In this document: positions 25,749-34,881 of the stretch, piece by piece | Numbering within the stretch: position 1 is the stretch's first letter | Layout of the letters: every line of letters begins with the position of its first letter | NCBI RefSeq assembly: GCF_024756275.1 | Contig: NZ_JANUGQ010000010.1 | Span: 124,001 to 188,000 of the forward strand | Direction of reading: 5' to 3' | Length of the DNA: 64,000 nt | Source of the DNA: Streptomyces pyxinae | GTDB lineage: Bacteria; Actinomycetota; Actinomycetes; Streptomycetales; Streptomycetaceae | Translations under genes and position numbers: made by a program | Notes under the pieces: model-generated | The model's input: only the letters and a program-made list of their open reading frames with translations | Told to the model about the DNA's origin: nothing | The model's database searches: none

Positions 25749-27392
25749 ATGTCAGGCGAGACGCGCGGGACGGGCGAGGAGCGCGGGCGGCACACGGAGA
25801 CCGCGGACGGCACGGGGACCGCGGACGATGCCACGGAGGCCGCCGACGGCTCCGCCGGTGCTTCCGGGCCGCTCTCCCTGGTGACCGGCGCGACCGGCTA
25901 CATCGGGGGCCGGCTGGTGCCCGAGCTGCTGGACGCCGGCCACCGGGTGCGGTGTCTGGCCCGGTCGCCCGGGAAGCTCCGCGACCACCCCTGGGCCGGC
26001 CGGGCCGAGGTGGTGAAGGGCGACCTGACCGACGAGGGGTCGGTCAGGGAGGCGATGCGGGGCGTGGACGTCGCCTACTACCTCGTGCACGCGCTGGGCA
26101 CCGGCCGGGGCTTCGAGGAGAAGGACCGGGCCGCCGCCCGGAACTTCGCCAGGAGCGCCGAGGAGGCGGGCGTGCGGCGGGTGGTCTATCTGGGCGGGCT
26201 GACCCCGGCCGGGGTGCCGGAGGACCGGCTCTCCCCGCATCTGCGCTCCCGCGCCGAGGTGGGGCGGATCCTGCTGGAGTCCTCGGTCCCCGCCGCCGTG
26301 CTGCGGGCCGCCGTGATCATCGGCTCCGGCTCGGCCTCCTTCGAGATGCTGCGCTATCTCACCGAGCGGCTGCCGGTGATGGTCACCCCCAGCTGGGTGC
26401 ACACCCGGATCCAGCCGATCGCCGTCCGGGACGTGCTGCGCTGTCTGGTGGGCTGCGCGGAGCTGCCGCCCGAGGTGGACCGGACCTTCGACATCGGCGG
26501 CCCGGACGTGCTGACCTACCGGGACATGATGCTCCGGTACGCGGCGGTCGCCGGTCTCCCCCGGCGGCTGATCCTGCCCGTGCCGGTGCTGACCCCGGGG
26601 CTCTCCAGCCACTGGGTCGGCCTGGTGACCCCGGTGCCGAGCTCCATCGCCCGGCCGCTGGCCGAATCACTGCGTCACGAGGTGGTGTGCCAGGAGCACG
26701 ACATCGCCCGGTATGTCCCGGACTCGCCCGGGCGCCCGATCTCCTTCGACGAGTCGCTGCGGCTCGCCCTGCGCCGCATCCGGGAGGCGAAGGTGGTCAC
26801 CCGCTGGTCCTCGGCGTCCCTGCCCGGCGCGCCCAGCGACCCGCTGCCCACCGACCCCGACTGGGCGGGCGGCAGCCTCTACACCGACCGCCGGCAGATC
26901 GCGGTGGACGCCTCGCCGGAGGCGCTCTGGCGGGTTATCGAGGGCATCGGCGGCGAGAACGGCTGGTACTCCTTCCCGCTGGCCTGGTCGGTGCGGGGCT
27001 GGATCGACCGGTTCGCCGGCGGTGTCGGGCTGCGCCGGGGCCGCCGGGACGCCCAGCGGCTGCGGACCGGCGACGAGCTGGACTTCTGGCGGGTGGAGGA
27101 GATCGAGCCCGGCCGGCTGCTGCGGCTGCGCGCCGAGATGCGGCTGCCCGGGCTCGCCTGGCTGGAGATGTACGCCGACCGGGACGGCGACGGCCGCACC
27201 CGCTACCGGCAGCGGGCCCTGTTCCATCCGCACGGGCTGCTGGGCCACGCCTACTGGTGGAGCATCTCGCCCTTCCACACGCTGATCTTCGGCGGCATGG
27301 CGCGGAACATCGCCGCCGCCGCGACCCGGGTCTCCGGGGGACGCAAGCCGCGGCCGGAGGCGAACACGCCCCGGCCGGAGACGGCGTCGTGA
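25749..27392 (+). CDS. NAD(P)-binding SDR fused to DUF2867-like domain
   Basis: A 547-aa protein with a GGAGG ribosome site before ATG 25749. A ~40-residue acidic head is followed by an atypical/extended SDR domain (LVTGATGYIGGRLVPELL, VVYLGGLTPAG, RAAVIIGSGSASFEMLRYLTERLPVM). The C-terminal ~170 residues match DUF2867 as found in such fusions (GGENGWYSFPLAWSVRGWIDRFAGGVGLRRGRR, FWRVEEIEPGRLLRLRAEMRLPGLAWLEM, YWWSISPFHTLIFGGMARNI). The catalytic activity is not known. The stop overlaps the photolyase start (GTGA), indicating a coupled two-gene operon; similar enzymes accompany photolyase genes in other bacteria, consistent with a light-response role (inference). Confidence 0.88.
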   Translation: MSGETRGTGEERGRHTETADGTGTADDATEAADGSAGASGPLSLVTGATGYIGGRLVPELLDAGHRVRCLARSPGKLRDHPWAGRAEVVKGDLTDEGSVREAMRGVDVAYYLVHALGTGRGFEEKDRAAARNFARSAEEAGVRRVVYLGGLTPAGVPEDRLSPHLRSRAEVGRILLESSVPAAVLRAAVIIGSGSASFEMLRYLTERLPVMVTPSWVHTRIQPIAVRDVLRCLVGCAELPPEVDRTFDIGGPDVLTYRDMMLRYAAVAGLPRRLILPVPVLTPGLSSHWVGLVTPVPSSIARPLAESLRHEVVCQEHDIARYVPDSPGRPISFDESLRLALRRIREAKVVTRWSSASLPGAPSDPLPTDPDWAGGSLYTDRRQIAVDASPEALWRVIEGIGGENGWYSFPLAWSVRGWIDRFAGGVGLRRGRRDAQRLRTGDELDFWRVEEIEPGRLLRLRAEMRLPGLAWLEMYADRDGDGRTRYRQRALFHPHGLLGHAYWWSISPFHTLIFGGMARNIAAAATRVSGGRKPRPEANTPRPETAS

Positions 27393-28798
27393 GCGCGGGC
27401 GGCGGCGCGGGCGGGACCGCCGGAGCCTCGGTGGTGCTCTTCACCGCCGACCTGCGGCTGCGCGACCATCCGCCGCTGCGCGCGGCGCTCGGCCGGGGGC
27501 GGACGGTGGTGCCGCTGTTCGTCCGGGACGACGCCGTGACGGCGGCCGGTTTCGCCGCGCCCAACCGGCTGGCCTTCCTGGCGGACTGCCTGCGCGATCT
27601 GGACGCGGGGCTGCGCGAGCGCGGCGGGCGGCTGGTGGTGCGCTCCGGGGACGTGGTGGAGCAGGTGTGCGCGGTCGCCGCCGAGGCGGACGCCGGCGAG
27701 GTGCACCTCGCCTCCGACCACAGCGGGTACGCGCACGCCCGCGAGGAGCGGCTGCGCAGGGCGCTGGAGGCGGACGGCCGCCGGCTCCGGGTGCACGACG
27801 CGGTGGTCACCGTCGTACCGCCCGGCCGGCTGACGCCCGGCGGGGGCGGCAGGGACCACTTCGCGGTCTTCACGCCCTACTTCCGGCGCTGGGAGAAGGA
27901 ACGGCCGCGCGAGCCGCTGGCCGCTCCCCACACGGTCCAGGTGCCGGCGGAGGTGCGCTCCGAGGAGCTGCCGTCCCGGCCGTCGCCCGGCGAACTCTCC
28001 CCCGGGCTTCCGGAGGGCGGCGAGACGGCGGGCCGGCGGCGGCTCGCCGGCTGGCTGCGCGGCGGGCTGGACCAGTACGAGGCGGAGCACGACGCCCTCG
28101 GCGACGACGCCACCTCCCGGCTCTCGCCGTACCTCCACTTCGGCGCCGTCTCGGCCACCGAGGCGGTGCACCGGGCGCGGCAGCGGGGCGGGGCCGGGGC
28201 GGAGGCGTTCGTCCGCCAGCTGGCCTGGCGCGATTTCCACCACCAGGTGCTGGCCGCCCGGCCGTCCGCCGCCCGGGCCGACTACCGCACCCGGAACGAC
28301 CGCTGGCGGACCGGGCCGGCGGTGGAGCGCGAGGTGGCGGCGTGGCGGGCGGGGCGTACCGGTTATCCGCTGGTGGACGCGGCGATGCGGCAGCTGGCGT
28401 ACGAGGGCTGGATGCACAACCGGGGCCGGCTGCTGGTGGCGAGCTTCCTGGCGAAGACGCTGTACGCCGACTGGCGGATCGGGGCCCGGCACTTTCTGGA
28501 ACTGCTGGTGGACGGAGACCTGGCCAACAATCAGATGAACTGGCAGTGGGCGGCGGGCACCGGTACCGACACCCGGCCCAACCGGGTGCTCAACCCGGTG
28601 GTGCAGGGCCGGCGCTTCGACCCGGACGGGACGTACGTACGGCGCTGGGTGCCGGAGCTGGCCGGGCTCACCGGGTCGCGGGTGCACGAGCCGTGGCGGC
28701 TGCCGGCCGGCGAGCGGGCCCGGTACGACTACCCGGAGCCGATCGTCGACCTGGCCGACGGGGCGGACCGCTTCCGGCACGCGCGCGGCCTGGAGTGA
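27389..28798 (+). CDS. phr: Deoxyribodipyrimidine photolyase
   Basis: A 469-aa class I CPD photolyase starting at GTG 27389 inside the GTGA overlap. The N-terminal antenna-chromophore domain (VVLFTADLRLRDHPPLRAALGRG) is followed by the FAD-binding helical domain with TSRLSPYLHFGAVS, FVRQLAWRDFHHQVL, the signature YPLVDAAMRQLAYEGWMHNRGRLLVASFL, and DGDLANNQMNWQWAAGTGTD. Conserved Trp residues of the electron-transfer chain (WMHNR, NWQWAAG) are present. It repairs cyclobutane pyrimidine dimers with blue light in the cytoplasm. Length and motifs are complete. Confidence 0.95.
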   Translation: MSAGGGAGGTAGASVVLFTADLRLRDHPPLRAALGRGRTVVPLFVRDDAVTAAGFAAPNRLAFLADCLRDLDAGLRERGGRLVVRSGDVVEQVCAVAAEADAGEVHLASDHSGYAHAREERLRRALEADGRRLRVHDAVVTVVPPGRLTPGGGGRDHFAVFTPYFRRWEKERPREPLAAPHTVQVPAEVRSEELPSRPSPGELSPGLPEGGETAGRRRLAGWLRGGLDQYEAEHDALGDDATSRLSPYLHFGAVSATEAVHRARQRGGAGAEAFVRQLAWRDFHHQVLAARPSAARADYRTRNDRWRTGPAVEREVAAWRAGRTGYPLVDAAMRQLAYEGWMHNRGRLLVASFLAKTLYADWRIGARHFLELLVDGDLANNQMNWQWAAGTGTDTRPNRVLNPVVQGRRFDPDGTYVRRWVPELAGLTGSRVHEPWRLPAGERARYDYPEPIVDLADGADRFRHARGLE

Positions 28799-28852
28799 GC
28801 CGCCGTGCGCGCCGGACGGACGGCGGTCACCGGCGCCGCCGCGGCCGGGTGG

Positions 28853-30223
28853 TCAGGGGCGGGGATGGAGGGCGCGGGCGAGGCGGGGGCCGATCCGGCG
28901 CTTGAGGCCCCGCAGCACGCCCAGCCGGTCCACGGCCCGGTCGAGCCCGCAGTAGAGCCGCGGGGGCACATACGGCAGCAGCGGCGAGTGGCGCTGGCCC
29001 AGCAGGGCGAACATCCGGTCCGGCGGCAGTCCGATGTACCGGGGGAGGTTCTCGTACCACTGGGCGCTGTGGCGCGCGGCGCTCTGGGCGGGCACCAGGG
29101 CGGCGCGGCGCTCACGGTCGTAGTGGGCGAGCGCGGCGGGCAGTTCCCGGTACCGGCCCAGCGCCCCGGCCAGCGCGGCCGCGTCGTCCAGGGCCAGGGT
29201 GGTGCCCGCCCCGACGGAGTAGTGGGTGGTGTGGGCGGCGTCCCCGATGAGCACCAGGTTGTCCCGGTACCAGGTGCGGTTGGTGAGGGTCCGGAAGGTC
29301 AGCCGGCGCGGCCCGCCGGCCGGTCCGGGGCCCCGCTGTCCGCCGCTCGCTCCGGCGGCTCCGGGGCCCCGGGGCGCCCCGCCCGCCGGGTGCGCCCCGG
29401 TGAGCAGCGGATGGCCGTCGAGCACCCCGGCGAAGAGGTGTTCCAGGGTGGCGAGGGCGGCCGGCCCCGCGGTGTTCCCGGAGCCGTCGGTGGCGCCGGG
29501 GCCGTGGGCGCTGCCGGGGCCGCCGGACCCGTGGGGACCGCCGGAGTCGCCGGGGCCGCCGGCCCGGTGGGTGCCGTCGAGGCCGAGCCCCGTCCAGGTG
29601 GCGGGGGCGCATTCGACCAGGAAGGTGCTGTGGCCCTCGCCGTAGCCGTAGCCGTAGCACCAGATCCAGCCGTGCGGGGTGGGGACGAAGGCGAAGGTGA
29701 AGGCGTCGAGGACCCGGGTGGTGCCGAGCCAGGCGTAGCTGTTGCGGCCCGGGGTGAGCCGGGTGCCGAAGTGGGCGGCGTACCGGGTGCGCAGGGCGCT
29801 GCCCGCCCCGTCGGCGGCGACCACCAGGTCCGCGCCGGCCAGGTCGGCCCCGTCGGGGTCGGTGAGCTCCCGCTCGTACTCCAGCCGGACGCCCAGCGAG
29901 GCCGCGCGCCCGGCGAGCACGGCGAGGAGGCGGTGGCGGCCGATGGCGAAGTTCTCGTCGCCCCGGTGCCGGGCGGTGCGGTCACCGATGTGGGCGATGC
30001 CGTCCCGGCGGCTCACCGAGTGCGCCCGGACGGCGGCGGCGGTGACCGGGTCCCGGTGGCGCAGCCGGTCGAGCAGCCCGCCCCAGTAGGTGACACCCCA
30101 GCCGTAGGTGGAGCCGGCCGGGTCCCGCTCGTACACGATGATCTCGTGGGACGGGTCCTGGAGCCTCATCAGGGCGGCGAAGTGGAGAGCGGCGGGTCCG
30201 CCGCCGACACAGACGATCTTCAC
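28853..30223 (-). CDS. FAD-dependent monooxygenase (aromatic hydroxylase-like)
   Basis: A 456-aa group A flavin monooxygenase with a GTG start at 30223 and a GAGGAAG site. The FAD loop KIVCVGGGPAALHFAALM is slightly atypical. The second FAD motif is LVLIGDAAHTTHYSVGAGTTLALDDAAALAG, typical of the salicylyl-CoA 5-hydroxylase/anthraniloyl-CoA monooxygenase/VioD-like branch, as are YGWGVTYWGGLL and NSYAWLGTTRVLDAFTFAF. A ~75-residue Gly/Pro/His-rich insertion (nt ~29300-29570) interrupts the substrate domain. The substrate may be a CoA-bound or indolic aromatic (inference). It seems monocistronic. Confidence 0.87.
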   Translation of the reverse strand: MKIVCVGGGPAALHFAALMRLQDPSHEIIVYERDPAGSTYGWGVTYWGGLLDRLRHRDPVTAAAVRAHSVSRRDGIAHIGDRTARHRGDENFAIGRHRLLAVLAGRAASLGVRLEYERELTDPDGADLAGADLVVAADGAGSALRTRYAAHFGTRLTPGRNSYAWLGTTRVLDAFTFAFVPTPHGWIWCYGYGYGEGHSTFLVECAPATWTGLGLDGTHRAGGPGDSGGPHGSGGPGSAHGPGATDGSGNTAGPAALATLEHLFAGVLDGHPLLTGAHPAGGAPRGPGAAGASGGQRGPGPAGGPRRLTFRTLTNRTWYRDNLVLIGDAAHTTHYSVGAGTTLALDDAAALAGALGRYRELPAALAHYDRERRAALVPAQSAARHSAQWYENLPRYIGLPPDRMFALLGQRHSPLLPYVPPRLYCGLDRAVDRLGVLRGLKRRIGPRLARALHPRP

Positions 30224-30334
30224 GGCACTTCCTCGTCACGCGCCGGTACGCGCTCGTCGGCACGGGCCGCGTACGCACGGGCCGGGTACGGGCTCGTACC
30301 CGGGGACTTCACTCAGGGATTTCACCTACAGGGG

Positions 30335-30363
30335 GTTATCTGTGGCGCCATGGAAAGCGGCAA
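30335..30363 (-). promoter_or_regulatory. Candidate promoter for the flavin monooxygenase gene
   Basis: On the - strand, TTGCCG (30363-30358) and GATAAC (30340-30335) are separated by 17 bp, a reasonable HrdB-type arrangement about 110 bp upstream of the start. The surrounding 30224-30525 region is relatively AT-rich and otherwise empty. Confidence 0.4.
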
Positions 30364-30525
30364 AAGCAACAATTGGTCACGCACCGTATCAGAGGGTGGA
30401 ACCCCGGGGCTGCGGTGAGGGCCGTGGTGGGGAGACCATGGGAGGGCACCCGCCGCCCAGTCGCGGTGGAGGTCGGCCCGGCGGGTCCGTGCGCGGCGAC
30501 GGGCACGGGAGGGAGCGGAGCGGTG

Positions 30526-32877
30526 ATGGGCGGTACTGACGGGTTTCGGACCGGCGCCGCGGCGGCGGGCGGCGGGCCCGGGCGGCCCGGCGGCCCGGTA
30601 CCGCCGGCGGCCGATTCCCTGACCGGCGGTACCGGCGCCACCGGGGACGACGGCCGGGACGGCACCGGTGGCTCCGCGCGGCCGTTCGGCGCCTGGCGGG
30701 GGCGCGGGGCGGGGCGGCGGACGCCCGGGTCCGGCACCGCCGGGGACGCCGGGACCTCCGGGGCACCGGACGCGGGACTCGCCGGGGACACCGGGGAGGA
30801 CGCCGGCATACGGCCGTCCGGGGAGCGCTCGGGGCGCGAGGGGCTGCTCGATCTGCTGGGCGTGGCGGCGATGGTGCTCGACTCGGACGGCCGGATCGTG
30901 CTGTGGAGCCCGCAGGCCGAGGAGCTGCTCGGTTACCGCGCCGAGGAGGTGCTCGGCCGGTTCGCCGTCCGGGTGCTGGTCTCCGAGGACCGGCGGGAGC
31001 TGGTGCTCGACCTGTTCGCCCGGGTGATGCGGACCGGCAGCGGCTGGGCGGGGGTCTTCCCGGTGCGCCACCGGACCGGCGCCTCCCGGCTGCTGGAGTT
31101 CCGGACCATGCGGCTGCTCGACGACGCCGGGGACCTCTACGCCCTGGGGCTGGCGACGGACCAGCTGACCCTGCGGGACGTGGAGCGCGATCTGGCGCTC
31201 TCGGTGCGGATGGTGGACCAGTCGCCGATCGGCCTGGGGGTGCTCGGCACGGACCTGCGGTACGTGGGGGTGAACGCGGCCCTGGAGCGGCTGGACGGGG
31301 TGAGCGCGGCCGGGCACGTGGGGCGGCGGGTCGGGGAGGTGGCGCCCTTCCTCGGCACGGCGGGCACCGAGGAGGCCGCGGAGGTGGAGGAGGCGATGCG
31401 GGAGGTGCTGGCCACCGGGGTGCCGCTGGTCGACCGGCAGCTGGTGGGCCGCACCCCGGCCGACCCGGACCGGGACCGCGCCTGGTCGCTGTCGTTCTAC
31501 CGGCTGGAGGACGTGGGCGGTCATGTCCTGGGGCTCGCCCTCTCGGTGATCGATGTGACGGACCGGCACCGGGCGGCGCTGGAGGCGGAGCAGGCCCGGC
31601 ACCGGCTGGCCGTGGTCGCGGACGCCTCGGTGCGGATCGGCACCACGCTCGACCTGGAGCAGACGGCCCGGGAGCTGGCCGCCGTGGCGGTGCCCGAACT
31701 GGCGGACGTGGCCGCGGTGGACCTGCTGGAGACGGTGCTGGCGCCGGGGCCCGGCCGGGCGGCCACCGAGGGACCCGCGGTGATCCGGGCGCTGGCCGTG
31801 GCCGCCGCCTATCCGACGGTCGCGGTGGAGGCGGCCGACCCGCCGGGCGAACCGGCCCACTACGGAGCCGACCGGCTGGTCACCCGCTGTGTGCGCACCG
31901 CCAGGCCGGTCACCGTCGCGGCGGTGGACGACGCCTCGCTGGCCCGGATCGCCCGGGACCGGCAGGCCGCGGAGCTGCTGGCCCGGGCGGGCGTGCACTC
32001 CTATCTGGCGGTGCCGCTGATCGCCCGGGGCGAGGTGCTGGGCGCCCTCGACCTGAAGCGGGCCCGCAATCCGCTGCCGTTCACCGAGGACGACGTGCTG
32101 CTCGCCAGCGAGCTGGCGGCCCGGGCGGCGGTCTGCATCGACAACGCCCGGCTCTACCGGCGGCAGCGGGACACCGCGCTGACCCTCCAGCGGAGCATGC
32201 TGGCGGAGGTGCCGGCCGGTCTGGCGGGCCTGGAGGTGGCCTCCCGGTACGAGCCGGCCGGGTCCGGCCACGAGGTGGGCGGCGACTGGTTCGACGTCAT
32301 CCCGGTGGCGGACGGCACCACCGCGCTGGTGGTGGGCGATGTGATGGGCAGCGGGATCGGCGCGGCCACCACCATGGGCCGGCTCTCCACCGCCACCCGG
32401 ACGCTGGCCCGGCTGTCGCTGGACCCGGCCGAGGTGCTGCGGCATCTGGACGGGATCATCGAGGACCTGGAGCCGGCCATCGCCACCTGTGTGTACGCGG
32501 TGTACGACCCGGCCCGGCAGGAGTGCCGGATCGCCACGGCGGGCCATCTGCCGCCGGTGCTGATCCGGTCCGGCCAAGGGCCCCGGCTGCTCGATCTGCC
32601 GACCGGGGCGCCGCTGGGGGTGGGCGGGGTCGCCTTTCACACCGTCACCACCGCGCTGGCGCCCGGGGACCGGCTGGTGCTCTACACCGACGGGCTGGTG
32701 GAGACCCGGGACCAGGACATCGACACCCGGCTCGCCACCCTGCTGCGGCTGCTGGGCTCCCCCGACCCGTCGCTGGAGGCCACCTGCGACCGGCTGCTGC
32801 GCGAGCTGCGGCGGCCCCTGGACCAGGACGACGTGGCGCTGCTGGTGGCCCGGGCGGACGACCGCCGGCCGCGCTGA
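30526..32877 (+). CDS. PAS-PAS-GAF-SpoIIE (PP2C) phosphatase
   Basis: A 783-aa protein; I use ATG 30526 with a purine-rich GGGAGCGGAG upstream. Adjacent GTG 30523 and a distant TTG are alternatives. A ~100-residue disordered Gly/Pro head is followed by two PAS domains (LLDLLGVAAMVLDSDGRIVLWS and VRMVDQSPIGLGVLGTDLRYVG). Then come a GAF domain (RIGTTLDLEQTARELAAVAVPEL... to ARAAVCIDNARLYRRQRDTALTL) and a SpoIIE/RsbU phosphatase domain with GGDWFDVI, VGDVMGSG, YTDGLVE and DDVALLVAR. Unlike the phosphatase at 3.3 kb it has no C-terminal ATPase. It probably dephosphorylates an anti-anti-sigma factor in stress or developmental signalling (family inference). Confidence 0.9.
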   Translation: MGGTDGFRTGAAAAGGGPGRPGGPVPPAADSLTGGTGATGDDGRDGTGGSARPFGAWRGRGAGRRTPGSGTAGDAGTSGAPDAGLAGDTGEDAGIRPSGERSGREGLLDLLGVAAMVLDSDGRIVLWSPQAEELLGYRAEEVLGRFAVRVLVSEDRRELVLDLFARVMRTGSGWAGVFPVRHRTGASRLLEFRTMRLLDDAGDLYALGLATDQLTLRDVERDLALSVRMVDQSPIGLGVLGTDLRYVGVNAALERLDGVSAAGHVGRRVGEVAPFLGTAGTEEAAEVEEAMREVLATGVPLVDRQLVGRTPADPDRDRAWSLSFYRLEDVGGHVLGLALSVIDVTDRHRAALEAEQARHRLAVVADASVRIGTTLDLEQTARELAAVAVPELADVAAVDLLETVLAPGPGRAATEGPAVIRALAVAAAYPTVAVEAADPPGEPAHYGADRLVTRCVRTARPVTVAAVDDASLARIARDRQAAELLARAGVHSYLAVPLIARGEVLGALDLKRARNPLPFTEDDVLLASELAARAAVCIDNARLYRRQRDTALTLQRSMLAEVPAGLAGLEVASRYEPAGSGHEVGGDWFDVIPVADGTTALVVGDVMGSGIGAATTMGRLSTATRTLARLSLDPAEVLRHLDGIIEDLEPAIATCVYAVYDPARQECRIATAGHLPPVLIRSGQGPRLLDLPTGAPLGVGGVAFHTVTTALAPGDRLVLYTDGLVETRDQDIDTRLATLLRLLGSPDPSLEATCDRLLRELRRPLDQDDVALLVARADDRRPR

Positions 32878-33018
32878 CGGGCGGGTACGGCCCGGGGCCG
32901 GGGCCGCGCCGGGCCCGTCCCGGGGGCCCGGGGCCGTACCGGAGCGGGCAATCCGGGGCGCAGCCGTACCGGACGGGGCCGGGTGCCCGGGGGCGGGGCC
33001 AGGACCGGGGGCCGGGGC
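32878..33018. other. Convergent intergenic region with long-range palindrome
   Basis: Near its start GGTACGGCCC pairs with GGGCCGTACC about 55 bp downstream, and both flank GGGCC-rich sequence. This is a plausible bidirectional termination region between the phosphatase and the receptor gene. Confidence 0.4.
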
Positions 33019-33708
33019 TCAGAGCCGGAAGGACTCCGCCCCGGCGGGCGCGGCCGGCGCGGGCAGCGGCCCGTCCGGGGCCGGGGCGGGCGGGTGGTCG
33101 GCGTGGACCCGGTCGAGCAGACCGGCCGGGTCGGGCTCGGTCTGGAGGGCGCCGAGCAGCAGCAGCCACAGCTCGTGGAGCCGCTGCTCGATGTGCTCCC
33201 GGCCGTCCAGGGCGTCGGAGATGGTGTGGAGGCCGAAGAAGGCGCAGACCACGCTGTGCGCGGCGGTCACCGGATCGACACCGGGCGCCAGCTCGCCGTC
33301 GGCGCGCGCCTCGGCGAGGAGCTCGGTGACCACCTCGATCCACTCCACGAAGGGGGTGGGCAGCGGGGCGGCGATGGCCTTGTGCTCCATCCAGAGCCGG
33401 GAACCGGCCCGGACGACGACGTCGTCCCGGAAGGCGCGGGCGACGGTGAAGCTGAGGGCGACCAGTTTCTCCAGAGCCGGGCGGTCGGTGGAGCGGTGGC
33501 GGCCGATCATCTCCGGCCAGGAGGCGAAATGCTCCTCGACGACGGCCAGCGCGAGTTTCTCCTTGCTGGCGTAATGGAAGTAAATGGCCCCGCTGGTACG
33601 GCCCGAGAGCGCGCTGATGTCACTGATGCTGGTCCCGGCGTAACCCCGTTCGTCGAACAGCCGTGCCGCGGTTTCCAGCAGGGCCCGCCGTGTCAATTTC
33701 GCCTGCAC
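33019..33708 (-). CDS. scbR: Gamma-butyrolactone receptor (ArpA/ScbR-type TetR repressor)
   Basis: A 229-aa regulator. I choose GTG 33708, because AAAAGG lies 8-9 nt upstream; TTG 33717 would add three residues. The HTH (ALLETAARLFDERGYAGTSISDISALSGRTSGAIYFHYASKEKLALAVVEEHF) has the YFHxxSKExLA ending diagnostic of the ArpA family. A ligand-pocket region RAGSRLWMEHK...PLPTPFVEW contains the Trp (W123) equivalent in position to the one needed for lactone binding in ArpA-like proteins. It should repress targets until a gamma-butyrolactone binds. It is divergent from the afsA-like synthase, the classic receptor/synthase pairing. The Pro/Ala-rich C-terminal tail is longer than usual. Confidence 0.9.
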   Translation of the reverse strand: MQAKLTRRALLETAARLFDERGYAGTSISDISALSGRTSGAIYFHYASKEKLALAVVEEHFASWPEMIGRHRSTDRPALEKLVALSFTVARAFRDDVVVRAGSRLWMEHKAIAAPLPTPFVEWIEVVTELLAEARADGELAPGVDPVTAAHSVVCAFFGLHTISDALDGREHIEQRLHELWLLLLGALQTEPDPAGLLDRVHADHPPAPAPDGPLPAPAAPAGAESFRL

Positions 33709-33760
33709 CCGTCGCAACCTTTTCAGAGATCTTTGCGATTTCTCGCGTTCCCGCCGCTGA

Positions 33761-33777
33761 CACCACGCAATGTAGTG
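33761..33777. promoter_or_regulatory. Possible autoregulatory element between receptor and synthase
   Basis: CACCAC-GCAAT-GTAGTG is an imperfect inverted repeat (5 of 6 pairs) in the 134-bp divergent gap. ArpA-type receptors usually bind such gaps, but this site does not obviously match the known consensus, so the call is tentative. Confidence 0.3.
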
Positions 33778-33842
33778 CCTCGGCGCGGCGGGCGGACACG
33801 AGCCGGTGTGCGGAAGACGCCGAACTGGGGTGTTCTGGGGGC

Positions 33843-34811
33843 ATGAACGCTCGAATCCGTGGCACCGCCGGAGAGCCGCGGGCCCTGAGCTGGTCGCGCA
33901 CCGTCCGCCGGGAACTCGTGCACCGGATCTCCGTGGCGGAGGTCCTGCTCACCGATGTGCTCCGGATCGACGAGGCGCATTTCGAGGCCGCCGCCTGCTG
34001 GCCCCGGTCGCATCCGACGTTTCCGGCCGACGGACCGGCCCTGCACCACCCGCTGATGGTGGTCGAGACACTCCGTCAGCTCGGCATCTTCATCCCGCTG
34101 CGGTATTTCGGCGTGTCAGCCGACGCCCGGCTGCTCATCACCGACCTCTTCTTCACCACGGACCCCACCACCCAGCCCCGGGCCGGCCACGGCGCCACCG
34201 AGGTCACCTGCCGGGTGCGGCTCACCCGGCTGCGCACCGACCCGGACGGGGTCGCCACCGGACTGCGGCTGCATGTGGACTTCCTGGCCGGCGGGGTGGC
34301 GTTCGCCCACGCCGGGGGCGGGGCGCGCTTCCTCCCGCCCGACCGGTACGCGGCGGTGCGCGGCCCGCTGACCGGGGCCCGGCCGCCCCGGGCGCCGACC
34401 GGACGGCTCCGCCCCCAGCCGGCCGCGCTGGGCGTGTCGCACGCCCGGGACGTGGTGGTCGGGCTCGACTGGCGGCGGGAGCGGGTCGTCCGGGGCGCGC
34501 CGGACGGGGACCGCGGCCACGGCCGCTGGGACGTGGTGGTGGACGCGGCCGACCCCTGGCACCCGTTCTTCTTCGACCACGCCACCGACCATGTGCCGGG
34601 GATGGTGCTGCTGGAGGCGGCGCGCCAGGCCGCCGCGCTGGCGAGCGGCGGGGCGCTGCTCCGGGTCACCGGCGCCCGGCTGACGGCGCTGCGCTTCACC
34701 GAGTTCGCTCCGGCGGCGCGGGTCATCTGCGTGCCGCACCACCGCACGTGCGTGTTCCGCTTCGACCAGGACGGCGAGCGGCGCGCTTTCGGCGTTCTGC
34801 ACTACCGCTAA
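33843..34811 (+). CDS. scbA: A-factor-type butyrolactone synthase (AfsA/ScbA family)
   Basis: A 322-aa protein made of two hot-dog-like AfsA repeats. Repeat 1 carries ADGPALHHPLMVVETLRQLGIFIPLRYFG; repeat 2 carries HPFFFDHATDHVPGMVLLEAARQAAAL. The Glu residues in ETLRQ and EAARQ are the conserved catalytic-type positions. Family knowledge: AfsA condenses a beta-ketoacyl-ACP with dihydroxyacetone phosphate, the first committed step of A-factor-type signal synthesis. It is divergent from the receptor. No BprA/ScbB-type reductase is visible, so that step must be encoded elsewhere or be unnecessary. The protein is complete and of usual length. Confidence 0.93.
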   Translation: MNARIRGTAGEPRALSWSRTVRRELVHRISVAEVLLTDVLRIDEAHFEAAACWPRSHPTFPADGPALHHPLMVVETLRQLGIFIPLRYFGVSADARLLITDLFFTTDPTTQPRAGHGATEVTCRVRLTRLRTDPDGVATGLRLHVDFLAGGVAFAHAGGGARFLPPDRYAAVRGPLTGARPPRAPTGRLRPQPAALGVSHARDVVVGLDWRRERVVRGAPDGDRGHGRWDVVVDAADPWHPFFFDHATDHVPGMVLLEAARQAAALASGGALLRVTGARLTALRFTEFAPAARVICVPHHRTCVFRFDQDGERRAFGVLHYR

Positions 34812-34840
34812 CTCCTCCGGGTGTAACCGCCTGTGGATCC

Positions 34841-34881
34841 TTGACTGCCGTATGTGACCGATCCTAGCGTAACGATCGTTA
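34841..34881 (+). promoter_or_regulatory. Promoter with overlapping palindromic operator
   Basis: TTGACT (34841-34846) and TAGCGT (34865-34870) with an 18-bp spacer form a good HrdB-type promoter. The perfect 12-bp palindrome TAACGATCGTTA (34870-34881) covers the predicted start of transcription, an ideal repressor position. The transcript would read into the HAD phosphatase gene at 35066. Confidence 0.6.

Noticed and set aside
33709..33842. Classical ARE consensus site for the butyrolactone receptor
   Set aside because: No clear match by eye; only a weak imperfect repeat is present, which is listed at low confidence.
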